DNA from: Actinomycetota bacterium
GTDB taxonomy: Bacteria; Actinomycetota; Acidimicrobiia; Acidimicrobiales; Iamiaceae
DNA length: 64,000 bases
Assembly (NCBI GenBank): GCA_016185275.1
Contig: JACPNX010000044.1
Location: 62,001-126,000 of the forward strand
Reading direction: 5' to 3'
This document shows, piece after piece, positions 32,723 to 43,183 of the stretch. Position numbers and translations under genes: made by a program. How positions within the stretch are numbered: the stretch's first letter is position 1; each line of letters opens with the position of its first letter. The notes beneath the pieces were generated by a model that ran no database searches, was not told where the DNA came from, and saw only the letters and a list, made by a program, of their open reading frames with translations.

Positions 32723-34339
32723 ATGGCGCCCGTGCTCGCGGCCACCGACCTGCGCATCGAAGCCGGCGGGGTCACCCTGCTCGACGGGGTGACGTTCTCG
32801 GTGCGCGCCCGCGACAAGGTCGGCCTCGTCGGGCGCAACGGTGCGGGCAAGACCACGCTGCTGCGCGTGCTGGGCGGTGCCGGCCAGCCCGCCGCCGGAT
32901 CGGTCAAGGTCGCCGGTGGGCTGGGCTACCTGCCGCAGGATCCTCGCCTCGACGGCGCCCCTGACGACCTCAGCGCGCTGCGCCACGTCCTGTCGGGCCG
33001 GGGCATCGACGAGGCCGTGGATCGCCTCGAGAAGCTGCGACTGCGCATCGAGGAGGACCCTTCCGAGCGCAACGTCGCCCGCTACTCCCGGGCCGAGGAG
33101 CGCTTCCGGCTGGAGGGCGGCTACGCCGCGGAGGCCGACGTGCGCCGCATCGCCGCCGGGCTCGGCGTGGGCGACGACCGGCTCGAGCTTGCGCTCGGAG
33201 CCCTGTCGGGCGGCGAGCGGCGGCGGGTGGAGATCGTGCGCATCCTGTTCGCAGGCAGCGACGTCCTCCTGCTCGACGAACCGACCAACCACCTCGACAC
33301 CGACGCCAAGGGCTGGCTCCTCGGCTTCCTGCGCAGCTATCGGGGCGCTCTCGTCGTCATCAGCCACGACCTCGACCTGCTCGACGAGGCCATCACCCGG
33401 GTCCTGCACCTCGATCGGCGCGGGGACACCGACGTCGGCACGATGGTCGAGTACAAGGGCACCTACTCGCAGTACGTCGCCCAGCGGCACCGTGACGAGG
33501 AGCGGGCGGCGAAGATGGCGGCCACGCAGGCCCGAGAGATCAACCGCCTGCAGACGGTCGTCGACCGCTTCGGGGCCAAGGCCACGAAGGCCTCGATGGC
33601 CCACAGCATCGAGAAGCGCATCGCCCGGCTCGAGCGCGACCGGGTGCACGGGCCCGCGGGGGGACGCGACCTCGCCGTGCGCTTCCCGGATCCGCCCCGA
33701 GCCGGGCGCACCGCGCTCGAGGTGAGCGGGCTGGCCAAGTCGTACGGGTCGCTGCACGTGTTCGACGACGTCAGCTTCGACCTGGGCCGCGGTGACCGGT
33801 TGCTGGTGCTGGGGTTCAACGGCGCGGGCAAGACGAGCCTGCTGCGCATCCTCGCCGGCACCTCGACGCCGGACCGCGGTGAGGTCCGCTTCGGCTTCAA
33901 CGTGACGGCGGGCTACTACGCCCAGGAGCACGAGGGGATCGTGGCCGGCCGCACCCTCTTCGACCATGTGCGGGAGTCGGCGCCCGAGCTGGCCGAGACG
34001 CAGCAGCGGGCCCTGCTGGGCATGTTCGGGCTCACCGGCGACAAGGTGTTCCAGGACGCCTCGTCGCTGTCCGGCGGCGAGAAGACCAAGCTCGCCCTGT
34101 GCCAGCTCGTCGGCGGCCGGCACAACCTGCTGCTCCTCGACGAGCCGACCAACAACCTGGACCCAGGTTCTCGTGAGGCCATCGCCCGGTCACTGGCCGA
34201 GTGGCCCGGAGCGCTGGTGCTCGTCAGCCACGACACCGACTTCGTGCGGGCGCTGCGCCCGGACCGTGCGCTGCTCATGCCGGACGGCACGCTCGACCAT
34301 TGGAACGACGACCTGCTCGACCTCGTCGCCCTCGCGTAG
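32723..34339 (+). CDS. ABC-F family ATP-binding protein (538 aa)
   Basis: Two ATPase domains sit in one chain. Domain 1 has GRNGAGKTTLL, LSGGERRR and LLLDEPTNHLD; domain 2 has GFNGAGKTSLL, LSGGEKTKL and LLLDEPTNNLD. They are joined by a basic helical linker with YSQYVAQRHRDEERAAKMA, the ABC-F P-site tRNA interaction motif. There are no membrane helices. Members act on the ribosome as translation factors or antibiotic protection proteins; nothing nearby suggests resistance. It ends before an inverted-repeat terminator shared with the convergent PH-like gene. Confidence 0.93.
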   Translation: MAPVLAATDLRIEAGGVTLLDGVTFSVRARDKVGLVGRNGAGKTTLLRVLGGAGQPAAGSVKVAGGLGYLPQDPRLDGAPDDLSALRHVLSGRGIDEAVDRLEKLRLRIEEDPSERNVARYSRAEERFRLEGGYAAEADVRRIAAGLGVGDDRLELALGALSGGERRRVEIVRILFAGSDVLLLDEPTNHLDTDAKGWLLGFLRSYRGALVVISHDLDLLDEAITRVLHLDRRGDTDVGTMVEYKGTYSQYVAQRHRDEERAAKMAATQAREINRLQTVVDRFGAKATKASMAHSIEKRIARLERDRVHGPAGGRDLAVRFPDPPRAGRTALEVSGLAKSYGSLHVFDDVSFDLGRGDRLLVLGFNGAGKTSLLRILAGTSTPDRGEVRFGFNVTAGYYAQEHEGIVAGRTLFDHVRESAPELAETQQRALLGMFGLTGDKVFQDASSLSGGEKTKLALCQLVGGRHNLLLLDEPTNNLDPGSREAIARSLAEWPGALVLVSHDTDFVRALRPDRALLMPDGTLDHWNDDLLDLVALA

Positions 34340-34373
34340 CCCGCGCCGCGGCCCCCGCCGGCGTCCTGCCGGA

Positions 34374-34420
34374 TTCTTTGGTTCTTTGTCAGCGCTAGAC
34401 GTTGCCAAAGAACCAAAGAA
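34374..34420. terminator. AT-rich inverted repeat between convergent genes, copy 1
   Basis: A perfect 15-bp arm TTCTTTGGTTCTTTG (34374-34388) and its complement (34406-34420) enclose a 17-nt loop that begins TCAGCGC. The element stands out as AT-rich in a very GC-rich surrounding and lies 35 bp past the ABC-F stop and 24 bp past the stop of the convergent PH-like gene. The same design recurs at 48651-48697, so this is probably a dispersed bidirectional terminator family. Confidence 0.8.
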
Positions 34421-34443
34421 GCTCGAGGAACCCAGGGACGGGA

Positions 34444-34926
34444 TCAGCCGAGCAGGGCGCGGCGGAGGGCGATGGCGGCCGCCTCGGGCTCGGCCACCTG
34501 GACGACGACGCGGTCGTAGGACTGGTCGACGAAGTCGATGACGAGGACGCGCGACGTCCGGCCGACCATCCACAGCGACTTCGAGCCACGGCGCCGGTAG
34601 GTGCCCGCGCACACCACCCCGGGCAGGTACGCCCCGGGCGCCCGCAGGCCGAGGGGCACGGCCCGCCGGTCGGCGACACCGATGTCCGCGACCGCGCTGA
34701 CCGGAACGCTGACGCCGCGCGACAGCGCCCACACCCGCATCGCGCCGAGCGGGCGTACGACGAGCTCGTCCTCGACGATCCCGATGGTGGCCTGGTCGGG
34801 CGCGCCCGTGGTGAGCACGAGCGCGAGGACCACGCCGGCGGCCACGCCGAGCCCGGCCGTCACGGCCAGCCCGGCCGCGCCCGGGAGCAGGAGCGCGCTC
34901 ACCGTGGAGGCCGGCGGCATCGGCAC
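34444..34926 (-). CDS. Membrane protein with PH-like domain (160 aa)
   Basis: Two short hydrophobic segments near the N-terminus (about 8-38) are followed by a beta-rich domain (VEDELVVRPLGAMRVWALSRGVSV... SVPVSAVADIGV... TSRVLVIDFVDQSYDRVVVQV... EAAAIALRRALLG). The strands plus a C-terminal helix resemble bacterial PH domains. The function is unknown. GTG 34926 is chosen because GAGGTG stands seven bases upstream; ATG 34920 is the alternative. It is downstream of the class I fumarase on the same strand, with only 9 bp between them, and is probably cotranscribed. Confidence 0.6.
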   Translation of the reverse strand: MPMPPASTVSALLLPGAAGLAVTAGLGVAAGVVLALVLTTGAPDQATIGIVEDELVVRPLGAMRVWALSRGVSVPVSAVADIGVADRRAVPLGLRAPGAYLPGVVCAGTYRRRGSKSLWMVGRTSRVLVIDFVDQSYDRVVVQVAEPEAAAIALRRALLG

Positions 34927-34935
34927 CGCGGCACC

Positions 34936-36573
<1,638 letters not shown>

Positions 36574-36649
36574 CGCCGCCGACGGTACCTGCGGTGGCGG
36601 CCCGCCCCGAAGCCTGCGCCCGCCGGTCGGCTCGGGTAGGACTGGCGCC

Positions 36650-38035
36650 ATGGCCGACGACTCCCGCATCGAGCACGACTCCCTCGGCGAGGTCCGCGTG
36701 CCGGCGAGCGCCCTGTGGGGCGCCCAGACGCAGCGGGCCGTCGAGAACTTCCCGATCTCCGGTCGCACGATCGACGCCGAGCTCATCAAGGCGCTCGCGA
36801 CCATCAAGGGCGCGGCCGCGACGGTGAACGCCTCGCTCGAGGTCATCCCGAAGAACATGAGCCGGGCCATCCACGACGTCGCGGCCGAGATCACCCGCGG
36901 AGAGCACCTCGACCAGTTCCCCGTCGACGTCTTCCAAACGGGGTCGGGCACGTCGTCGAACATGAACGCCAACGAGGTGATCGCCCGTCTCGCCTCGGAG
37001 CAGCTCGGCTCGCCGGTCCACCCGAACGACCACGTGAACGCCTCCCAGTCGTCGAACGACGTGTTCCCGTCGGCCATCCACCTGGCTGCGGCCCGGTCCG
37101 TGCAGCGCGATCTGCTCCCGGCGGTGCGCCACCTGGAGAAGGTGCTGCGGGCCAAGGCCAAGGCGTTCAAGGGGGTCGTGAAGTCGGGCCGGACGCACCT
37201 CATGGACGCCACGCCGGTGACGCTGGGACAGGAGTTCGGCGGCTACGCCGCGCAGGTGGCCGAGGCGGCCGAGCGCATCGAGGCGGCGTTGCCTCACGTC
37301 GGCCGGCTCCCGCTTGGCGGTACCGCGGTGGGCACTGGCATCAACGCCCCGAGGACGTTCGCCCGGCGGGTGATCGCCCGCATCGCCGAGGACCTGGGCC
37401 TGCCGCTGTCCGAGGCGCCCGACCACTTCGCCGCGCAGGGCGCCCGGGACGCGCTCGTCGGGCTGTCGGGCGACCTGCGCACGCTGGCCGTCGCGCTGGT
37501 CAAGATCGCCAACGACATCCGCTGGATGGGCTCCGGGCCTCGCACGGGGCTGGCCGAGATCCGCATCCCGGACCTCCAGCCCGGGTCGTCGATCATGCCG
37601 GGCAAGGTGAACCCGGTGCTCGCCGAGGCGGTCACGCAGGTGGCCGGCCAGGTGATCGGCAATGACGCCGCCATCGCCTTCGGCGGCTCGCAGGGCAACT
37701 TCGAGCTCAACGTCTACCTGCCGCTCATCGCCGACAACCTGCTCGAGTCGATCCGCCTGCTGGCCAACGTGAGCCGCGTGTTCGCCGACCGGGCCGTCGC
37801 CGGGATCGAGGCGAACGAGGAGCGCTGCCGGGAGTACGCCGAGGCATCGCCGTCCATCGTCACCGCCCTGAACCCGCTGATCGGCTACGAGCGGGCGGCC
37901 AAGGTGGTCAAGGTGAGCCTCGCTTCGGGCCGGTCCATCCGGCAGGTCCTGATCGAGGACGAGGGGCTGAGCGAGGACGAGGTCGACAGGGGCCTCGACG
38001 TTCTCGCCCTCACCAAGGGCGGCATCGTCGGATGA
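36650..38035 (+). CDS. fumC: Class II fumarate hydratase FumC (461 aa)
   Basis: This is the iron-independent fumarase of the TCA cycle. The signature [11 protein letters not shown] and the [14 protein letters not shown] and [17 protein letters not shown] segments are intact, and the fumarase/aspartase lid loop is present. The length is normal. ATG 36650 is the natural start (the usual R-I-E-x-DSLGEV N-terminus). It is divergent from the class I fumarase. Four 15-bp tandem repeats follow the stop. Confidence 0.96.
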   Translation: MADDSRIEHDSLGEVRVPASALWGAQTQRAVENFPISGRTIDAELIKALATIKGAAATVNASLEVIPKNMSRAIHDVAAEITRGEHLDQFPVDVFQTGSGTSSNMNANEVIARLASEQLGSPVHPNDHVNASQSSNDVFPSAIHLAAARSVQRDLLPAVRHLEKVLRAKAKAFKGVVKSGRTHLMDATPVTLGQEFGGYAAQVAEAAERIEAALPHVGRLPLGGTAVGTGINAPRTFARRVIARIAEDLGLPLSEAPDHFAAQGARDALVGLSGDLRTLAVALVKIANDIRWMGSGPRTGLAEIRIPDLQPGSSIMPGKVNPVLAEAVTQVAGQVIGNDAAIAFGGSQGNFELNVYLPLIADNLLESIRLLANVSRVFADRAVAGIEANEERCREYAEASPSIVTALNPLIGYERAAKVVKVSLASGRSIRQVLIEDEGLSEDEVDRGLDVLALTKGGIVG

Positions 38036-38044
38036 ACACGGCGA

Positions 38045-38104
38045 GCCCCGGCCGAGCGACCCCCGGCCGAGCGACCCCCGGCCGAGCGAGCCCCGGCCGA
38101 GCGA
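38045..38104. repeat. Four 15-bp tandem repeats after fumC
   Basis: Units 38045-38059, 38060-38074, 38075-38089 and 38090-38104 have the sequence SCCCCGGCCGAGCGA (S = G or C). They fill the space between the fumC stop and the stop of the convergent methyltransferase gene. Each unit contains the CCGG/GGCC palindromic core. This is a minisatellite; a role in transcript ending is possible. Confidence 0.85.
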
Positions 38105-38108
38105 CCGG

Positions 38109-38876
38109 CTACGCCCGCTTCTCGAACACCGCCACCACCGACACCCCGAGGTGGCGCAGCGGGGTGCGCTCGAGTGCGAGCACGGGCCCGCGCAGGTGGC
38201 GGCCGGGGCCCCAGCGCTCGAGCGGCGGCATCATGAACGTCGTACCGACTTCGACGAAGCCGATCGGACGGAGCAGCCGCCGCAGATCCGCGGGCCGGTA
38301 GTTGCGCGCCGTGGAGATCCGGCGGTGCAGCGGCCGGATCCACGGCACGAACGGGTACCACTTCGACCGGCGCTCGCGGCCCCCGACCATGAACGAGTGG
38401 GTCTCGAACGGAAAGCCGCGGTTCGGCACGGTCACGTAGAAGGCGCCGCCGGGCCGCAGCACCCGGAAGATCTCGCGCGCCGCCGCCTCGTCGTCGACGA
38501 CGTGCTCGAGCGTCTCGATGCAGACCACCGCGTCGTAGGTGGCGTCCGCGTCGCTCAGGTGCTCGGCGCTCTCGAGCCGCAGGGTCACGCGCGAAGCCCA
38601 GTCCCGCTCGGCGATGCGGCTCCGGAACTCGTCCAGGCGCCCGGGCTCGATCTCGACGCCGGTCACCCGCGCGTACCGGTCGACGAGGCGCTCGGTGTAC
38701 GACCCGTTGCCGCACCCCACGTCGAGCACCGTCGCGCCGTGCAACGGCCGGAGCCGGTCGAGCAGCTCGAGCCGGCGGGCGATCCCGATGGAGCCGCGCG
38801 GCTCGGGCCAGCCGAGGCTCAGCGCGCGGCCCCGCCCCCACAGCGACTCCGGCGCAGCCGCCGCCTCGTCGGTCAC
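38109..38876 (-). CDS. Class I SAM-dependent methyltransferase (255 aa)
   Basis: The Rossmann SAM-binding motif VLDVGCGNGSYTERL (about residues 50-64), the acidic VEIEPG loop, DAVVCIETLEHVVDD and the post-motif FRVLRPGGAFYVTVPN fit a Methyltransf_11-type enzyme. The later region (RSKWYPFVPWIRPLHRRIS) resembles methyltransferases acting on lipids or sugars. The GTG start at 38876 overlaps the stop of the aminotransferase gene (GTGA), so the two are cotranslated. Confidence 0.85.
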   Translation of the reverse strand: MTDEAAAAPESLWGRGRALSLGWPEPRGSIGIARRLELLDRLRPLHGATVLDVGCGNGSYTERLVDRYARVTGVEIEPGRLDEFRSRIAERDWASRVTLRLESAEHLSDADATYDAVVCIETLEHVVDDEAAAREIFRVLRPGGAFYVTVPNRGFPFETHSFMVGGRERRSKWYPFVPWIRPLHRRISTARNYRPADLRRLLRPIGFVEVGTTFMMPPLERWGPGRHLRGPVLALERTPLRHLGVSVVAVFEKRA

Positions 38877-40042
38877 CGCGGACCCAGCCCGGCGAGGCGC
38901 TCGGCCGCCTCGGCGAGGACCTCGTCACGCTTGCAGAACGCGAAGCGCACGAGGTGCCGGCCGCGCTCGGGTTCGAGGTAGAAGACCGATGTGGGCACCG
39001 CGACGACGCCGCAGCGCTCGGGCAGCGACCGGCAGAACGACAACCCGTGGTCGTCGCCGAGCGGGCGGATGTCGGCGGTCGCGAAGTAGGTGCCGTCCGG
39101 CTCGAACACGTCGAAGCCGGCGGCCCGCAGTCCCGCGCACAGCAGATCGCGCTTGCGATGGAGATCGGCCCGCAGTGGTTCGACGAGCCGCTCGGTGTCG
39201 TCGAGCGCAGCGGCGATGGCGGGCTGGAAGGGCGCTCCGCTCACGTAGGTGAGGAACTGCTTGGCCGTGCGGACAGCTTCGACGAGCGCCGGCCGCCCGC
39301 AGGCCCAGCCGATCTTCCAGCCGGTGAACGAGAACGACTTGCCGGCCGAGGAGATGGTGAGCGTGCGGTCGGCCATGCCCGGGAACGTAGCGAGGGGTCG
39401 GTGCGCACCGCGGAAGACGAGGTGTTCGTAGACCTCGTCGGTGACGGCCAGCAGGTCGTGGTCGACGCACAGCCGGGCCAGCGCGGACAGCTCGCGGTCG
39501 GCGAAGACCTTGCCCGTCGGGTTGTGCGGCGAGTTGAGCAGCAGCAACCGGGTGCGCGGACCGACCGCCGCGGCGACGGCATCCACGTCGACGGCGTAGC
39601 CAGGGGGCGACAGGGTCACGACCCGCAGCGTGGCACCCGCCATGGCGGCCACCGCCCGGTACGAGTCGTAGAACGGCTCGAAGGTGAGCACCTCGTCGCC
39701 CACCTCGCACAGGGCGAGGAGCGCGGCGGCGATCGCCTCGGTGGCGCCGGTCGTGACGAGCACCTCGGCGTCGGCATCGAGGTCGAGGCCCCAGCAGCGC
39801 TGCTGGTGGCGGGCGACGGCGGCGCGCAGCTCGGCGACGCCAGGTCCGGGCGGGTACTGGTTGTGCCCGGCGCGGATGGCGGCGACCGCGGCCTCGGCGA
39901 TCTCCGCGGGGCCGTCTGTGTCGGGGAAGCCCTGGCCGAGGTTGATGGCACCGGTCCGGGCGGCCAGCGCCGACATCTCGGCGAAAATCGTCGTGCCCAG
40001 ACCCTGGAGCCGGGCGGCGAGGTGCGGGGAGCGTCCGGTCAC
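38873..40042 (-). CDS. PLP-dependent class I/II aminotransferase (389 aa)
   Basis: This is a fold-type I aminotransferase. INLGQGFPDTDGP near the N-terminus, LLNSPHNPTGKVF, the DEVYEHLVF segment and the PLP-lysine motif SSAGKSFSFTGWKIGW resemble N-succinyldiaminopimelate aminotransferase (DapC-like) and kynurenine/glutamine aminotransferases. GTG 40042 is chosen because it leaves the usual short N-terminus; a TTG at 40060 would add six residues. It is coupled to the methyltransferase downstream. The substrate is not determined. Confidence 0.88.
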   Translation of the reverse strand: MTGRSPHLAARLQGLGTTIFAEMSALAARTGAINLGQGFPDTDGPAEIAEAAVAAIRAGHNQYPPGPGVAELRAAVARHQQRCWGLDLDADAEVLVTTGATEAIAAALLALCEVGDEVLTFEPFYDSYRAVAAMAGATLRVVTLSPPGYAVDVDAVAAAVGPRTRLLLLNSPHNPTGKVFADRELSALARLCVDHDLLAVTDEVYEHLVFRGAHRPLATFPGMADRTLTISSAGKSFSFTGWKIGWACGRPALVEAVRTAKQFLTYVSGAPFQPAIAAALDDTERLVEPLRADLHRKRDLLCAGLRAAGFDVFEPDGTYFATADIRPLGDDHGLSFCRSLPERCGVVAVPTSVFYLEPERGRHLVRFAFCKRDEVLAEAAERLAGLGPR

Positions 40043-40064
40043 CGCAGCGCTGGCCGGCAACCAG

Positions 40065-40559
40065 TCAACCCAATGCGGGGGAACCCGCGAAGGGCGTCGG
40101 GTCGCCGGCGGCAGGCAGCACTGGCCGCGACCACGACATGATGCGGCCGAGGTTGTCGGTCACGGCTTCCCACTCGGCCGGGTGCCAGCCCTCAGCGACC
40201 CCGACGACGGCCAGGTCCTGGCGGACGTGGACGAGGGCGGGCAGCCGCTCGAGGCCGAGCGCCTTCACGGCGATGCGGTCGGGGTCGACGAACGTGAGGA
40301 GCTCGTCCGCCCACGGACCGAGGAAGGCTCGGGCGTCGTCGGCGTCGGCCGTGACGAGCCATCCGGTCCGGCAGTCTGCGCCCCGGAACGTGGTGAGGAT
40401 GCGGGCCGCGGTCTCGAGGAGCCACGAGCTCTCGTTGGTGTACGGGTCGATCGCGACGAGGGCGAGGTGGAACGTGGTCACCCACTGCGCCGCCGTCGCG
40501 GAGCTCCCGCCGATGGTGGTGAGCGTCAGCTCCGCCGGGACCTGGGGTGCCACTGCCAT
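40065..40559 (-). CDS. Conserved hypothetical protein (164 aa)
   Basis: This is a soluble protein with no signal peptide and no recognised family name. It has alternating strands and helices, with LPALVHVRQDLAVVGVAEGWHPAEWEAV followed by an NLGRIMSWSRP tail. The pattern of a short beta strand and a W-H-P-x-E-W segment recalls thioredoxin-fold C-termini, but no CxxC is present. ATG 40559 is the best start. It lies upstream of the aminotransferase on the same strand. Confidence 0.6.
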   Translation of the reverse strand: MAVAPQVPAELTLTTIGGSSATAAQWVTTFHLALVAIDPYTNESSWLLETAARILTTFRGADCRTGWLVTADADDARAFLGPWADELLTFVDPDRIAVKALGLERLPALVHVRQDLAVVGVAEGWHPAEWEAVTDNLGRIMSWSRPVLPAAGDPTPFAGSPALG

Positions 40560-40659
40560 CGGGCGGGAACGGTAGCAACCGCCCTTCCGGCGACCACAAA
40601 CCCCACTGTGAGGGCCGCGGGCGCCTAGGTTGCGCGGCGACACCAACCCAGGAGGGGCG

Positions 40660-41118
40660 ATGAACCTCGGCGCCGCCGGCGACAGCTTCGGTTACCGGCT
40701 CTTCTTCTTGCTGCACATCATCGCCATCGTCGTGGCGTTCGCGCCCGCGTTCGTCGTGCCCGTCCTGCAGAGCCGCTACAAGCGCGCCGGCGAGGCGATC
40801 CCGCCCCAGCTCATGCGGATGTTCAGCGCCAACGGCATGCAGATCCACGGGCCGGCGCTGGTGCTGATCGGCGTGTTCGGCATGGCGATGGTCGGCATGA
40901 GCAACGACCTCTTCACGTTCAGCCAGACCTGGGTGTCGATCGCCCTCGCGCTGTGGCTGCTCATCATGGTGGTCGTGTTCGGCGGCATCATCCCCGGCGA
41001 GCGCAAGGCGGCCGCCGGCGACACGGCCGTCGAATCGCGGGTCGCCGCGCTCGGCGGCGTGGTCCACCTGCTGTTCCTGCTCATGGTCATCGACATGGTC
41101 TGGAAGCCGGGCGTCTAG
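40660..41118 (+). CDS. Four-helix membrane protein, DUF2269-like (152 aa)
   Basis: Four hydrophobic helices are predicted (about 15-35, 60-80, 88-108 and 127-145). The FLLHIIAIVVAFAPAFVVP segment and the G-x-I-I-P-G motif are typical of DUF2269-like integral membrane proteins. An excellent GGAGGGG ribosome binding site precedes ATG 40660. The function is unknown. Confidence 0.75.
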   Translation: MNLGAAGDSFGYRLFFLLHIIAIVVAFAPAFVVPVLQSRYKRAGEAIPPQLMRMFSANGMQIHGPALVLIGVFGMAMVGMSNDLFTFSQTWVSIALALWLLIMVVVFGGIIPGERKAAAGDTAVESRVAALGGVVHLLFLLMVIDMVWKPGV

Positions 41119-41249
41119 CCCGCCGTCTCGCCCGCGGGTCAATACCGACAAGGCGTGCCATGCGCTGAGCCTGCTGATCGCCCACCGGCGACGCTCTTCG
41201 GGGATGCTCGTTATGGGCATCCGCTCTGAGCGACCCGGCTTCCCAAACC

Positions 41250-41277
41250 GTACATGTCGAGGGACCCTATCTTGTAC
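41250..41277. promoter_or_regulatory. Interrupted dyad upstream of the toxin-antitoxin pair
   Basis: GTACA (41250-41254) and TGTAC (41273-41277) flank a nearly concentric GGGACCC. The element ends 9 bp before the ATG of the antitoxin gene in a locally AT-rich stretch. Type II antitoxins usually repress their own operon through such a palindrome, so this is a candidate autoregulatory operator. Confidence 0.4.
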
Positions 41278-41286
41278 ACTTGACGT

Positions 41287-41550
41287 ATGGACGTGGCTGT
41301 TAGCGTCTTGCGGGCACACCTCAGCGAGTGGCTTGAACGTGCCCGCGATGGTGAGGAGATCGTCGTCACGGAACGCGGCGTGCCTATCGCTCGGCTGCTC
41401 GGCATGACTGCTACGGCCACACTCGAGCGGCTCATCGCCGATGGAGTCATCGCCTGCCCGGAGAGAGCCGAGAGGCCAGTCGCGACCGGGAAGGCTCGTC
41501 CGCGGGCTCGGCGCTCGGTGTCCGAGCGGGTCAGCGATCAGCGTCGCTGA
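41287..41550 (+). CDS. Type II antitoxin, Phd/YefM family (87 aa)
   Basis: The protein starts with a MDVAVSVLRAHLSEWLERARDGEEIVVTERG-like domain, which is the Phd/YefM DNA-binding fold (helix, then strand and turn, then I-A-R-L). The C-terminal half is basic and probably disordered until bound to the toxin. The stop is one base before the GTG of the PIN-domain toxin gene. It neutralises that toxin and probably represses the operon. Confidence 0.85.
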   Translation: MDVAVSVLRAHLSEWLERARDGEEIVVTERGVPIARLLGMTATATLERLIADGVIACPERAERPVATGKARPRARRSVSERVSDQRR

Positions 41551-41551
41551 C

Positions 41552-41986
41552 GTGGCCCTCGTCTACTTCGACGCCAGTGCGTTTGTGAAGCTTGTCGTCG
41601 AAGAAGCCGGGAGCGAGCTCGCTGCCGACATGTGGGATGGCTGTGACGCCGCCTTGTCGAGTCGCCTCGCCTACCCAGAGGTCCGCGCCGCGCTGGCATC
41701 GGCCAACCGCAACCACGACCTCACCGACGATGGCCTTGCCGCCGCCGAGGCGGCATGGGAGGAGTATTGGTCGGCGACGCGTCCCATCGAGTTGACTCGG
41801 ACGGTCGAGCGTCACGCCGGCGATCTCGCTTGCCAACACGCGCTCCGCGGCGCCGATGCGGTCCACCTCGCAAGCGCGCTTGCCGTCGACGACCCAGAAC
41901 TACTCGTGGCTGTATGGGATCAACGGCTCCACGCGGGCGCCCGTGCCCTCCGCCTGCGCGTCGCCCCACTCGACATCGCGTCGTAG
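41552..41986 (+). CDS. PIN-domain toxin, VapC type (144 aa)
   Basis: This is a PIN-domain ribonuclease. The first acidic residue is in YFDASAFVKLVV, the Glu in SRLAYPEVRAAL and the C-terminal acidic pair in LRGADAVHLASAL, giving the DDE/D metal site. GTG 41552 starts one base after the antitoxin stop. VapC toxins cleave tRNA or rRNA; the target here is unknown. Confidence 0.88.
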   Translation: MALVYFDASAFVKLVVEEAGSELAADMWDGCDAALSSRLAYPEVRAALASANRNHDLTDDGLAAAEAAWEEYWSATRPIELTRTVERHAGDLACQHALRGADAVHLASALAVDDPELLVAVWDQRLHAGARALRLRVAPLDIAS

Positions 41987-42321
41987 CCCGCTGCCTTCGC
42001 TGTTCATGTCAACGGCTTCCTGGAACGAGACAGGGCCGTCGGCGACCGTCGCGCGGAACAGCGCCGCGAAGCCGTGATGACCGCCGTTGCCGCCCTGTGC
42101 GGCGCGTGAAGCGCCGCGGTCGGGTCGTGGCGCGCCAGTGGGCGGGGCGCAGGCCGCAACGCCGTAGCCGCGGCTGCGGCCGACGGCTCTGCCGCTGCCG
42201 ATCGCGATCCGCGGCGTATCGACACGATGGCCCCGTTGTCATGGGTCGCCTGAACGAGAGCGCCGGCGCCGTGGCCGTGCCGCCGGCCGGCTCGCCACGG
42301 GCCGGCGGTAGGGTCGACCCG
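41987..42321. other. Spacer of 335 bp with no recognised gene
   Basis: No convincing coding frame is seen. A minus-strand stretch near 42000-42080 reads like a worn coding fragment (GFAALFRATVADGP...), but it has no start, ribosome binding site or extended frame. A plus-strand ATG at 42241 would extend the next protein by 27 residues. The promoter of the eIF2B-like gene should be in this region. Confidence 0.35.
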
Positions 42322-43113
42322 ATGCACCCGATCGAGCGGCTGCGCTTCGTCGCCCGGGCCTCGGGAGCCGACACGGCGCTGCTCGCCCAGGAGACCGCCG
42401 GAGCGCTGTCCGCCTTCGTCGACGATCCGGCCGGCCTCGTCACGGCCTGCCGGCGCATCGTCTCGCGGCATCCGGCCAACGGTCCGCTGTGGTGGCTGTG
42501 CAGCCGGGTGCTGTGCTCGGTGGAGCCCGCCCGGGAAGCGTGGCGCGCGGTGGAGGACCTCGACACCGACGCCACGGGAGGGTTGCTGGCGGCGACGTTG
42601 CCCGACGGCGCGACCGTGTGCGTGGTCGGCTGGGGCTCGGTCGTGGGGGAGGCGCTGGGCCACCGCGGCGACCTGGAGACGCTCGTGATCGATGTGTTCG
42701 ACGAGGGCGCGGGTCTCGTGCGCCGCCTCCGGCGCGACGACGTCCACGCCGTCGACGTGCCGCTGCCCGGCCTCGGTGCGGCCGCGGCCGGATCCGACCT
42801 CGTCCTGCTCGAGGCCAGCGCGGTCGGTCCCCACGGCGCCCTGGCGGTGGCGGGGTCCACGGCGGCGGCGGCCGTCGCCCACCACGCTGGCGTGCCGGTC
42901 TGGCTGGTCGCTGGCCGGGGTCGCCTGCTGCCCGCCCGCGTCTTCGACCACGCTCGCGCCCTCGCGGCGGCCCACGACGAACCCTGGGACCGCGACGACG
43001 ACCACGTCCCCCTCGAGCTCGTCGAGTGCATCGCCGGCCCGGACGGGCCCGAGCCCGTGGCCGCGGCCCTGCGGCGCACCGACTGCCCGGTCGCTCCCGA
43101 GCTGCTCCGGTAG
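42322..43113 (+). CDS. eIF-2B alpha/beta/delta-like family protein (263 aa)
   Basis: The C-terminal two thirds show the IF-2B fold: LLEASAVGPHGALAVAGSTAAAAVAHHAGVPVWLVAG (about 168-204) is the characteristic dinucleotide-like segment of eIF2B subunits and methylthioribose-1-phosphate or ribose-1,5-bisphosphate isomerases. It is shorter (263 aa) than those isomerases, and the catalytic Cys/Asp pair is not obvious, so enzymatic activity is uncertain. ATG 42322 is preferred; ATG 42241 would add a low-complexity extension. Confidence 0.65.
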   Translation: MHPIERLRFVARASGADTALLAQETAGALSAFVDDPAGLVTACRRIVSRHPANGPLWWLCSRVLCSVEPAREAWRAVEDLDTDATGGLLAATLPDGATVCVVGWGSVVGEALGHRGDLETLVIDVFDEGAGLVRRLRRDDVHAVDVPLPGLGAAAAGSDLVLLEASAVGPHGALAVAGSTAAAAVAHHAGVPVWLVAGRGRLLPARVFDHARALAAAHDEPWDRDDDHVPLELVECIAGPDGPEPVAAALRRTDCPVAPELLR

Positions 43114-43183
43114 CGGCTCGGCCCGCCCTGCGGCAGTGACGGTCGGGCCGCAGGCGGCCATGCGGGACGCGGCCGCTCACAAC

